Source: Schlegelella_A sp965246805 (GTDB taxonomy: Bacteria > Pseudomonadota > Gammaproteobacteria > Burkholderiales > Burkholderiaceae_C). From it: 64,000 nt of DNA. Shown here in pieces: positions 8,688 to 16,511 of this stretch. The notes beneath the pieces are model-generated. The model was not told the DNA's origin. It searched no databases and worked only from the letters and a program-made list of their open reading frames with translations. Position numbers and translations under genes: made by a program. The first letter of the stretch is position 1, and the number at the start of each line of letters is the position of its first letter. The stretch spans positions 62,001 to 126,000 of the forward strand of contig CBDFFO010000005.1 in the NCBI GenBank assembly GCA_965246805.1. The letters are read 5' to 3'.

Positions 8688-9569
8688 TCAGGCCTTTCGC
8701 TCGAGCACCTTGCCGAACAATCCTTGCGGCCGGATCAGCAGCACCACGAAGAGCAGGCCGAACGCGACCGCGTCGCGCATCGTCGAACCGATGTAGGCCA
8801 CGGCCAGCACCTCGGCGAAGCCGAGGAAGAGGCCGGCGACGAGCGCCCCCCGGATGTCGCCCATGCCGCCCAGGATGATCACGGCGATGCCCTTGTGCAG
8901 CATCGGCTGGCCCATCAGCGGGAACACCGCGTTGGAATAGAGCGCGATCAGCACGCCGCCGACACCGCCGAGCGCGGCCGCAGTGAACGACGTGAGACGA
9001 AACAGCCCTTCGACGTTGATGCCGAGCAAGGCAGCAGCCTTCGGCGATTCGGCGATCGCGCGCAGCGCGCGGCCGAGCTGGGTGTGGTTCATCACGACGA
9101 AGAGGGTCGCCATCAGCGCGAACGACAGCACGATGATCACGAGCTCGAGCGCGCTCAGCTGCACGCCGGCGAAATGCAGTTGCGCCTCCGGCAGCACGTC
9201 GGGCGAGAAGCGCTGGTTCTCGGCCCCGAACAGGCCCTGCACGGCGCTGTTCAGGAAGATGCCGACGCCGATGGTCGCGATCATCGGGATCAGGTGCGGC
9301 GCGTGGCGGTCGCGCAGCGGCCGCAGGATCAGCGCGTCGATCAGCAAACCGAGCAGGCCGCTCACGAGCAGTGCCACGACGAGCGCGGCCGGCAGCGGCA
9401 CCGTCAGCCGCGTGACGGCCTCGAGCGCGGCATAGGCGCCCACCATGAACACCGCGCCGTGCGACAGGTTGATGACGCCGAGCACCCCGAACACCAGCGT
9501 GAAACCAAGCGCGAAGAGCGCATAGACGCAGCCGAGCGAGAGCGCGTTGACGAGTTGCTGCTCGAGCAT
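8688..9569 (-). CDS. livH: Branched-chain amino-acid ABC transporter, permease LivH
   Basis: Inner-membrane permease partner of LivM. The 293-residue product is hydrophobic throughout and starts MLEQQLVNALSLGCVYALFA, followed by the typical GFTLVFGVLGVINLSHG segment. The cytoplasmic docking loop GRALRAIAESPKAAALLGI lies near 190. Length and order (H before M) are standard. It lies 117 bases after livK. Confidence 0.95.
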   Translation of the reverse strand: MLEQQLVNALSLGCVYALFALGFTLVFGVLGVINLSHGAVFMVGAYAALEAVTRLTVPLPAALVVALLVSGLLGLLIDALILRPLRDRHAPHLIPMIATIGVGIFLNSAVQGLFGAENQRFSPDVLPEAQLHFAGVQLSALELVIIVLSFALMATLFVVMNHTQLGRALRAIAESPKAAALLGINVEGLFRLTSFTAAALGGVGGVLIALYSNAVFPLMGQPMLHKGIAVIILGGMGDIRGALVAGLFLGFAEVLAVAYIGSTMRDAVAFGLLFVVLLIRPQGLFGKVLERKA

Positions 9570-9686
9570 GTCAGGCCGACCTTGAAAACGCCGTCCGCGT
9601 GATCGCGTCGCCGCCCTTCAGGTCATTTCGAGCCCGACTACCAGCGCCCGACGAAACGCGAACCGCGCCGGCCGGGCACCGTTTCA

Positions 9687-10865
9687 TCACTTCTCGATCA
9701 CGTACGCGCCACCCTTGGTCACGCTGACGATCGCTGCCTGGCTGGCGTCGTAGCCGGCCGGCTTGCCGTCCTTGCCCATCGACTGGCGGAACTTGAACGG
9801 GCCGGTCGCGCCGGTCCAGGTGACCGTGGGCAGCGCGTCGCGCAGCGCGGTGCGATCGGCGTCGAGGTCGCCGGTGATGGTGATCTTGCCGAGCGCCTGC
9901 GACGCCACGTACATCGCGTCGTAAGCCTGCGCTGCGAACTGGTCGGGCGCCATCGAGTACTTCTGCTTGAACGACGCGACGAATTTGGCGTTCTCCGAGG
10001 TCTTGTTGTCGATCGCCCAGGGGCTCCCGACCCAGAGGTTGTCGGAGCGGTCTTTGGCCAGGTCGAACACCTTCACCGAGTTCATGCCGTTGCCGCCGAT
10101 GAAGGGCACCGTGATGCCGAGCGTGCGCGCCTGCACCATGATCGGCGCGCCTTCGGCGATGAGCGCCGACAGGACGATCGCATCCGGGTTCGTGGCCTTG
10201 ATCTTCGTCAGCTGGGCCTTGTAGTCGGCGTCGCCCTTGGCGAACGTCTCGGTGGTCGTGATGGCGATCTTCGAATCGTCGAGCGCCTTCTTGAACGCGT
10301 CGTAACCGCTTTTCGTGAAGACGTCGTCGTTGCCGTACATCACGGCAACCTTCTTGATGTTGGCGTTCTTGGCAGCGATGCGCAGCGTCTCGGGCAGCAC
10401 GTCGGCTTCGGTCACCGAGTTTCGGAACACGTAGTTGCCGATCGACGTGATGCCGTCGGCGGTGTTCGAGGTGCCGAACACCACGATCTTGGCGGCCTGC
10501 GCGATCGGGTCGGCCGACTGGGCGGAGTTCGAGAGCGTTGGCCCGAACAGCATCAGCACCTTGTCCTGGAAGATCAGCTTCTTGAAGACGTCGATCGCCT
10601 GCTCTTTCTTGCCCTGCTCGTCTTCGACCTGAAGCACGATCTTGTTGCCCTTCACGCCACCGGCCGCGTTGATCTCGTCGACGGCGAGCTGGAAGCCCTT
10701 CTGGATCATCTGCCCGTACTGGCCAGCGCTGCCCGACATCGCCTCGGCCGCACCGATCTTGATGTCGGCGGCCGCGGCCGACGCCAGCAGACCGAATGCG
10801 GCGACGAGGCCGACACAGAGGCGCGTGGGGGCGGAACGGCTGATTTTCGATCGGGGGGAGGTCAT
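9687..10865 (-). CDS. livK: Branched-chain amino-acid ABC transporter, periplasmic binding protein
   Basis: Periplasmic receptor that delivers substrate to LivHM. The product is 392 residues. A basic N-terminus is followed by a hydrophobic stretch ending LASAAAA, with likely cleavage before DIKIGAAEAMSG. The peripla_BP_6 fold is evident (GPTLSNSAQSADPIA, VVFGTSNTADGI, AYDAMYVASQAL). The ATG at 10865 is chosen because it starts the signal peptide; the longer frame adds unrelated residues. An AGGA lies about 9 bases upstream. Substrate (Leu/Ile/Val, amide or urea-like) cannot be fixed from sequence. It is the first gene of the liv operon. Confidence 0.92.
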   Translation of the reverse strand: MTSPRSKISRSAPTRLCVGLVAAFGLLASAAAADIKIGAAEAMSGSAGQYGQMIQKGFQLAVDEINAAGGVKGNKIVLQVEDEQGKKEQAIDVFKKLIFQDKVLMLFGPTLSNSAQSADPIAQAAKIVVFGTSNTADGITSIGNYVFRNSVTEADVLPETLRIAAKNANIKKVAVMYGNDDVFTKSGYDAFKKALDDSKIAITTTETFAKGDADYKAQLTKIKATNPDAIVLSALIAEGAPIMVQARTLGITVPFIGGNGMNSVKVFDLAKDRSDNLWVGSPWAIDNKTSENAKFVASFKQKYSMAPDQFAAQAYDAMYVASQALGKITITGDLDADRTALRDALPTVTWTGATGPFKFRQSMGKDGKPAGYDASQAAIVSVTKGGAYVIEK

Positions 10866-11029
10866 GGCGTGGGTCCTGCTGTTGTTGGTGTGTGGAGCGC
10901 CGTCATCGGAGCGGCCATGCAAACCGGTCGCGATGCCGTCGAGGCCATCTTCGAGGCGCCCGAATTCTAGCGATGGCCACTCGAAGCCGCGCGGGGGGTG
11001 TTACCCGCGGTGCGTGCCGGCCGAGCGGC

Positions 11030-12433
11030 TCAGGAGCCGGCGAGCTTCATGCGTTCGATGAGCACCGAACCCACCGTGCGGCTGCCGCTCGCGTACGCGT
11101 CGGCACCGACCGCGACGATCTGCCTGAACATGTCCTTCAGGTTGCCCGCGATCGTGATCTCGTCGACCGGGTACGCGATCAGGCCGTGCTCGACCCAGAA
11201 GCCCGCGGCACCGCGCGAGTAGTCACCGGTGACGGCATTGACGCCCTGCCCCATCACTTCGGTGACGAAGAGGCCGCGACCGAGCTTCTTCAGCATCGCG
11301 TCGAGGTCGTCGCCGGCCTTCGTGAGCCGGCTCGTCAACGTGAGGTTGTGCGTGCCGCCGGCGTGGCCAGTGGTCTTCATGCCGAGCTTTCGAGCCGAGT
11401 AGCTCGACAGGAAGTAGGTCTGCACCACGCCGGCCTTCACGACCTGGCGGCGGCGTGTCGCCACGCCTTCGTCGTCGAACGCGGCGCTGCCCTTGCCGCG
11501 CGGCACGAACGGGTCTTCTTCGATGTCGATGTGCGGCGCGAGCACCTCGGTGCCGAGGCTGTCTTGCAGGAACGTCGACTTGCGGTAGAGCGACCCGCCG
11601 CTCACCGCGTTGACGTACGAGCCGATGAGACCTGACGCCAGCGTCGATTCGAACAGCACCGGCACCTCGCAGGTCGGCACCTGGCGCGAACCGAGACGCG
11701 ACAGCGCGCGCTCGGCGGCGTACCGGCCGATCGCCTCCGGCGCTGCCAGATCGCTCGACGCCCGCATCGAGGAATACCAGGCATCGCGCTGCATGTCGTC
11801 GCCGCCCTTCCTCGGCACCGACGCAATCGGCGCGACCGAGATCGAATGACGCGAACTCGGATAGCCGGCGGCGAAGCCGTGGGTGTTGGCGGCGTAGAAG
11901 TGCGATTGCTGCGCCGACACGCCAGCGCCTTCCGAATTGGTGATGCGCGCGTCGACGCCGAGCGCCGCGGCCTCGCAGCGCAACGCGAGCTGCATCGCCT
12001 GCTCGGCATCGATCGCCCAGGGGTGGAACAGGTCGAGCTCGCGTGAGGCGGTCTTGTGGTCGACGATGTCGGCCGCGTCAGCAAGGCCCGCGGCCGGGTC
12101 TTCGGCGGTAAAGCGCGCGATGTCGTACGCGGCGCTCACGGTACGCTCGAGCGCAGCTTTCGAAAAATCGGTGGTGCTCGCGTTGCCGCGGCGCTGGCCC
12201 ACGTAGACCGTGATGCCGACCGCCTTGTCGCGGTTCCGCTCGACGTTCTCGATCGCGCCCTTGCGCACCGAGACCGAGAGGCCCACGCCTTCGGAGACTT
12301 CTGCCGCCGCATCGGTCGCGCCGGCCGTGCGCGCGAGCCTGAGCGCGTCTTCGACGATCTGCTGGAACTGTCCGCGTCGGTACGCGAAGCCGCGCGACGA
12401 CGACGACGCGACGGGCGCGGTCTTCTTCTTCAT
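11030..12433 (-). CDS. pmbA: Metalloprotease PmbA/TldE
   Basis: Partner subunit of the TldD/TldE (PmbA) protease, which in characterised systems processes peptide antibiotics and degrades unfolded peptides. The product is 467 residues, normal for PmbA. As expected for the E subunit, the HExxxH-type zinc motif of TldD is not seen. The C-terminal half has the conserved blocks AFDDEGVATRR, GTHNLTL and GFWVEHGLIAYPVDEITIAGNL. The start is the ATG giving MKKKTAPVAS. The tldD gene is not in this window. It is divergent from darP (yjgA), a neighbourhood widespread in beta- and gammaproteobacteria. Confidence 0.93.
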   Translation of the reverse strand: MKKKTAPVASSSSRGFAYRRGQFQQIVEDALRLARTAGATDAAAEVSEGVGLSVSVRKGAIENVERNRDKAVGITVYVGQRRGNASTTDFSKAALERTVSAAYDIARFTAEDPAAGLADAADIVDHKTASRELDLFHPWAIDAEQAMQLALRCEAAALGVDARITNSEGAGVSAQQSHFYAANTHGFAAGYPSSRHSISVAPIASVPRKGGDDMQRDAWYSSMRASSDLAAPEAIGRYAAERALSRLGSRQVPTCEVPVLFESTLASGLIGSYVNAVSGGSLYRKSTFLQDSLGTEVLAPHIDIEEDPFVPRGKGSAAFDDEGVATRRRQVVKAGVVQTYFLSSYSARKLGMKTTGHAGGTHNLTLTSRLTKAGDDLDAMLKKLGRGLFVTEVMGQGVNAVTGDYSRGAAGFWVEHGLIAYPVDEITIAGNLKDMFRQIVAVGADAYASGSRTVGSVLIERMKLAGS

Positions 12434-12558
12434 GTGGGGCGCAAGGCGCGCGTGGCTGCCTCGTCTGGGGTCGGCCACTATGATAACGAGCACCTCGCCT
12501 TGCTCCGTCGCGGGGGCTCTCGACGCGCACGGCGCCCGACCCGATCCTCCATCCTTCC

Positions 12559-13104
12559 ATGTCCTCCCACCCCGCCGACCTGCCCGAAGACGACGCCGCG
12601 CCGGCCCACGTGCCGGGCCTCTACGAGCGGCCGAGCAAGACGCGCCTGAAGCAGGCGTCGCACGACCTTCAAGACCTGGGCGAAGCGGTTCTCGTGCTGT
12701 CGGACCAGCGCCTGCAGCAGCTCGAGATGCCCGAATCGCTGCTCGATGCGATTCGCGCCGCGAAGACGGTGAAGAGCCATGAGGGCAAACGCCGGCAGAT
12801 GCAGTACATCGGCAAGCTGATGCGGCGTATCGACCCGGCGCCGATCCGCGCCGCGGTGACCGAGCTGCAACTCGGTCGCGCTCAGGATTCGCTGGCGCTG
12901 CATCGGGCCGAGCGCTGGCGCGCCGAGCTGATCGCCGACGACAGCGCAGCCACGCGCTGGATCGAAGCGCACGAAGGCACCGACACGCAGGCCTTGCGCA
13001 CGTTGGTCCGCAATGCGCGCAAAGACGCCGCGTTGGTGCCCGAAAAGCGCAGCGGGCGTGCCTACCGCGAGCTGTTCCAGTTCATTCGCGAACACGACAC
13101 CTGA
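12559..13104 (+). CDS. darP: Ribosome biogenesis factor DarP (YjgA, DUF615)
   Basis: The 181-residue, charged, mostly helical protein matches the YjgA/DUF615 family, which associates with 50S assembly intermediates and supports peptidyl-transferase-centre maturation. Diagnostic stretches are RPSKTRLKQASHDLQDLG near the N-terminus, KSHEGKRRQMQYIGKLMR in the middle and GRAYRELFQFIRE at the end. It is divergent from pmbA across 125 bases; a TATGAT at 12479-12484 could be its -10. mog follows after 13 bases. Confidence 0.92.
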   Translation: MSSHPADLPEDDAAPAHVPGLYERPSKTRLKQASHDLQDLGEAVLVLSDQRLQQLEMPESLLDAIRAAKTVKSHEGKRRQMQYIGKLMRRIDPAPIRAAVTELQLGRAQDSLALHRAERWRAELIADDSAATRWIEAHEGTDTQALRTLVRNARKDAALVPEKRSGRAYRELFQFIREHDT

Positions 13105-13117
13105 TGACGGGCAGCCC

Positions 13118-13717
13118 ATGAGCGACACCGTGGCTTTCGACAGCGTGCGCATCGGCGTCGTCTCCGTCAGCGATCGGGCGTCGACCGGTGTCTACGAAGA
13201 CGCGGGCATTCCCGCGCTGCAGGCCTGGCTCGGTCGCGCGTTGCGAAACCCGGTCGAGTGGCAGACGCGCCTCATCGCCGACGACGAGGCGACGATCCGC
13301 GCGACGTTGATCGAACTCGTCGACGGTGCGCGCTGCGATCTGGTGCTGACGACCGGCGGCACCGGGCCCGCGCCCCGCGACGTAACACCGGAGGCGACGC
13401 TCGCTGTGGCACACAAGGTGATGCCCGGCTTCGGCGAGCAGATGCGCCGCATCGGCCTCGCGTTCGTGCCGACCGCAATCCTGTCTCGACAGGTCGCCGT
13501 CGTTCGGGGCCAGGCGCTCATCATCAACCTGCCGGGGCAGCCGAAGTCGATCGCTGAGACGCTCGAAGGCCTGGCCGATGCGACCCGTCCGGTGCCGGGC
13601 ATCTTCGCCGCGGTGCCGTATTGCATCGACCTGATCGGCGGCCCTTACCTCGAGACCGTCGACGCGGTCTGCAAAGCGTTCCGGCCGAAGTCGGCGCTTC
13701 GAAAGCCGCGCCCATGA
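13118..13717 (+). CDS. mog: Molybdopterin adenylyltransferase
   Basis: Adenylates molybdopterin before molybdenum insertion in molybdenum-cofactor synthesis. The 199-residue length is normal for MogA. The MoCF-fold signature TTGGTGPAPRDVTPEAT is near 80-96, and INLPGQPKSIAE follows near 142. The start is the ATG at 13118, 13 bases after the darP stop; an open frame running back into darP is ignored. It converges with cysE across a hairpin that includes its own stop codon. Confidence 0.93.
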   Translation: MSDTVAFDSVRIGVVSVSDRASTGVYEDAGIPALQAWLGRALRNPVEWQTRLIADDEATIRATLIELVDGARCDLVLTTGGTGPAPRDVTPEATLAVAHKVMPGFGEQMRRIGLAFVPTAILSRQVAVVRGQALIINLPGQPKSIAETLEGLADATRPVPGIFAAVPYCIDLIGGPYLETVDAVCKAFRPKSALRKPRP

Positions 13718-13726
13718 GGGCGCGGC
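13705..13726. terminator. Hairpin between convergent mog and cysE (possible bidirectional terminator)
   Basis: A 9-bp perfect stem GCCGCGCCC/GGGCGCGGC closes the loop ATGA, and the mog stop codon is inside it. Rightwards it is followed by GTTC, leftwards by TTTC, so the T-runs are poor. Position between two convergent genes favours a terminator role. Confidence 0.45.
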
Positions 13727-13733
13727 GTTCGCG

Positions 13734-14513
13734 TCACTTCATCAGCTGATTCATCCGCGCGGCGTCGAAGCATTCCGTCGTCTGCGCGTCCGACGGCACG
13801 CAGTCGTCGGAAGGCAATTCGCGCGAACGCGCCGAAAGCTTCTCGATCGCCTGCCACAGCATCATGATCTGGTGCTCGTGGCCGGAGGCGTTGTCGATCA
13901 GGCCCTTCATCGCCTGGGCCATCGGGTCGTCGCCCTGCGTGAGGCCGTAGGCCGAGAAACCAAGGCGTGCTGCGGTTTCTTCGCGCACCACGTCGACCTG
14001 CGCGAGGATGATGCGCGCCGGGTTGCCGACCGCCGTCGCACCGGGCGGCACCGCCTTCAACACCACCGCATTCGAGCCGATGCGCGCGCCATCGCCGACC
14101 GTGAAGCCGCCGAGCACCTGCGAGTTCGCGCCGACGATCACGCCCTTGCCGAGCGTGGGGTGGCGCTTCGAGCCACGCACGAGCGAGGTGCCGCCGAGCG
14201 TGACGCCCTGGTAGATCGTGCAGTCGTCGCCGACCTCGGCCGATTCGCCGATCACCACGCCCATGCCGTGATCGATGAACACGCGCCGACCGATCGTGGC
14301 GCCCGGATGGATCTCGATGCCGGTGAGAAAGCGCGCGAGCTGTGAGACCGCGCGCGACATCCAGTGCGCGCCGATCGAGCGCCACCACGCCGACTGGCGA
14401 TGCCACACGAGTGCATGCAGCCCCGGATAACAGGTGAGCACCTCGAAGCCGTTGCGAGCGGCGGGGTCGCGCTCGACGATGCAGGCGATGTCTTCTCGAA
14501 GGCGTTCGAACAT
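13734..14513 (-). CDS. cysE: Serine O-acetyltransferase
   Basis: Acetylates serine with acetyl-CoA, the first step of cysteine synthesis. The 259-residue product has an N-terminal helical region (MFERLREDIACIVERDPAARNG) and a left-handed beta-helix of hexapeptide repeats (HPGATIGRRVFIDHGMGVVI...). The catalytic His of FIDHGMG and the GSKRHPTLGKGV loop are present. The C-terminal tail is about 60 residues longer than the minimal enzyme, as in many Burkholderiales. It converges on mog; trmJ lies 119 bases upstream on the same strand. Confidence 0.93.
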   Translation of the reverse strand: MFERLREDIACIVERDPAARNGFEVLTCYPGLHALVWHRQSAWWRSIGAHWMSRAVSQLARFLTGIEIHPGATIGRRVFIDHGMGVVIGESAEVGDDCTIYQGVTLGGTSLVRGSKRHPTLGKGVIVGANSQVLGGFTVGDGARIGSNAVVLKAVPPGATAVGNPARIILAQVDVVREETAARLGFSAYGLTQGDDPMAQAMKGLIDNASGHEHQIMMLWQAIEKLSARSRELPSDDCVPSDAQTTECFDAARMNQLMK

Positions 14514-14632
14514 GGGCTTGAGCCTGGGCTGGTGACGGCTTTGCCGGGCGGCCGAAGTTTACCGGCGCGATGCCATTCGCGCGCGGCGTGCCGTCGAGAC
14601 CCTGATCGGCGACCTCGGCCAAGACGCGATTG

Positions 14633-15364
14633 TCAGCGCCGCTCGGCCAGTTTGCCGACCGCCCGCGCGATGCCGCGCAGGATCTGCAACTCGTCGACGG
14701 TCGGCTCGGCACGCTGGACCAGCCGGCGCAGACGCGCCATCAACTTGCGCGGCACGGCCGGGTCGAGGTAGCCGAGTTGCTCGAGTGCGACCTGCCAGTG
14801 CGCGAGCAGGCCATCGAGCGCAATCGCATCGGCGAGTGGTTCCCGGGCGGTGCGCGGCATCACCTCGAAGCCACCGAGCGCACCGCGCCACTCGTACGCG
14901 ATGAGTTGCACCGCCTGCGCGAGGTTGAGCGAGCCGTAGTCGGACGCGGTCGGAATGGACACGCAGGCGTGGCATTGGTAGACGTCGCTGTTCGCCATGC
15001 CGAAGCGCTCGGAGCCGAACACGAACGCCACCCGATGAGGCGTCGACGCGAGCTCGGGAAAGAGCACGCGCGGCGCGCGGGTGGGCGGGCCGAAGTCGCG
15101 CGGCGTCATCGCGGTCGCGACACTGAAGGTGATGCCGTCGAGCGCTTCGACGAGCGTCTCGACCACGCGCACGCGGTCGAGTACATCGGTCGCGCCGCTC
15201 GCGAACGCCGTCGCCTCGTGCTGGCGGTGCACGTCGGCGAAGCGCGGCGCCACCAGCACCAGATCGGCGAAACCCATCACTTTCATGGCCCGCGCGGTCG
15301 CGCCGACGTTGCCCGCATGGCTCGTGCCAACGAGGATGAAGCGGGTGGGATCGGCGAGCGGCAT
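14633..15364 (-). CDS. trmJ: tRNA (cytidine/uridine-32-2'-O)-methyltransferase TrmJ
   Basis: SPOUT-class methyltransferase that modifies position 32 of tRNA using S-adenosylmethionine. The 243-residue product begins MPLADPTRFILVGTSHAGNVGATARAM-like, and the trefoil-knot motifs FVFGSERFGMAN and IPTASDYGSLNLAQAVQL are both clear. The start is the ATG at 15364; the frame is open 13 codons further upstream without conservation. It is divergent from suhB, an arrangement common in Burkholderiales. Confidence 0.93.
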   Translation of the reverse strand: MPLADPTRFILVGTSHAGNVGATARAMKVMGFADLVLVAPRFADVHRQHEATAFASGATDVLDRVRVVETLVEALDGITFSVATAMTPRDFGPPTRAPRVLFPELASTPHRVAFVFGSERFGMANSDVYQCHACVSIPTASDYGSLNLAQAVQLIAYEWRGALGGFEVMPRTAREPLADAIALDGLLAHWQVALEQLGYLDPAVPRKLMARLRRLVQRAEPTVDELQILRGIARAVGKLAERR

Positions 15365-15457
15365 CGTTAAACTGCGATTATCCGCAGCGCTGGTTTCAAC
15401 CACCGCCGCACCGCTCCTTCGTCATCTTCGATCGCGTCTCCTTCGGCCACATCACCC

Positions 15458-16468
15458 ATGTCGCAAGCGCTCCACCCGATGCTCAATATCGCCATCAAGG
15501 CGGCCCGCAGCGCCGGCGGCATCATCAACCGGGCCTCGCTCGACCTCGACCGGGTGCAGGTCAACACCAAGGCGCCGAACGACTTCGTCACCGAGGTCGA
15601 CCACGCGGCCGAGGCGGCCATCATCGAGACGCTGCTCGCTGCGTATCCAGGTCACGGCATCCTCGCCGAAGAATCGGGGCGCGCGCACGGTGCGCAGCAC
15701 AGCGACTACGTGTGGATCATCGACCCGCTCGACGGCACGACCAACTTCATCCACGGCTTTCCGACCTACGCGGTCTCGGTCGCGCTCGCGTTCAAGGGCC
15801 AGGTGCAGCAGGCCGTCGTCTACGACCCGTCTCGCAACGACCTCTTCTTTGCCTCGAAGGGCCGCGGCGCCTTCCTGAACGACAAGCGCCTGCGCGTCTC
15901 GAAGCGCATCCGCTTGGCTGAGGCGCTGATCGGCACCGGCTTCCCGTTCCGCCGCGGCGACGACTTCAAACGCTACTTGAAGATGCTTGAATTGATGATG
16001 CCGCTCTGCGCCGGACTGCGCCGGCCGGGCGCGGCCGCGCTAGACCTCTGCTACGTGGCAGCCGGCTGGTACGACGGCTTCTTCGAGACTGGCCTGCAAC
16101 CGTGGGACATGGCTGCCGGCTCGTTGATGGTGACCGAGGCCGGTGGCCTCGTCGGCAACTTCACCGGGGAATCCGACTTCCTGTTCCGGCACGAAGCGCT
16201 CGCGGGCAATCCGAAGATGTACGGGCAACTCGTGCAGTTGCTGTCTATGTTCACGACCATCGGCGCCGATGCAGCGCGCGAGGCGAGCGGTGCCGCTGCG
16301 GTGCTCGCAGCGGCACCGGCCGAAGCGCTCTCGGCGCTCACGCCGGAAGAAGCCCTGGCCACGGCCGTCAAAGGCTCGGCGCCCGCCGATGTCGCGGGCA
16401 CTGCCGGCAAGCCGAAAGCGGCGCCGACCCGCATTCGCAAGGCCGATCACGACCGCGACGCGGGCTGA
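15458..16468 (+). CDS. suhB: Inositol-1-monophosphatase SuhB
   Basis: Mg-dependent inositol monophosphatase; in Escherichia coli SuhB also takes part in rRNA transcription antitermination. Metal-binding motifs are EESG near 71, WIIDPLDGTTNFIHG near 85-100 and PWDMAAGSLMVTEAGG near 212-228. The catalytic fold ends around 265. The remaining 70 residues are Ala-rich, end in a basic patch (TRIRKADHDRD) and look disordered. Such a tail is seen in some relatives; its role is unknown. mutS follows 43 bases later. Confidence 0.93.
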   Translation: MSQALHPMLNIAIKAARSAGGIINRASLDLDRVQVNTKAPNDFVTEVDHAAEAAIIETLLAAYPGHGILAEESGRAHGAQHSDYVWIIDPLDGTTNFIHGFPTYAVSVALAFKGQVQQAVVYDPSRNDLFFASKGRGAFLNDKRLRVSKRIRLAEALIGTGFPFRRGDDFKRYLKMLELMMPLCAGLRRPGAAALDLCYVAAGWYDGFFETGLQPWDMAAGSLMVTEAGGLVGNFTGESDFLFRHEALAGNPKMYGQLVQLLSMFTTIGADAAREASGAAAVLAAAPAEALSALTPEEALATAVKGSAPADVAGTAGKPKAAPTRIRKADHDRDAG

Positions 16469-16511
16469 TCGACTCGCTCTCGATCGATCTTCGCCGATCG
16501 CCTTCGCGACC

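Noticed and set aside
16143..16511. N-terminal extension of mutS back into suhB
   Set aside because: It overlaps the suhB coding region in another frame and is not MutS-like. The GTG at 16512 gives the normal N-terminus.
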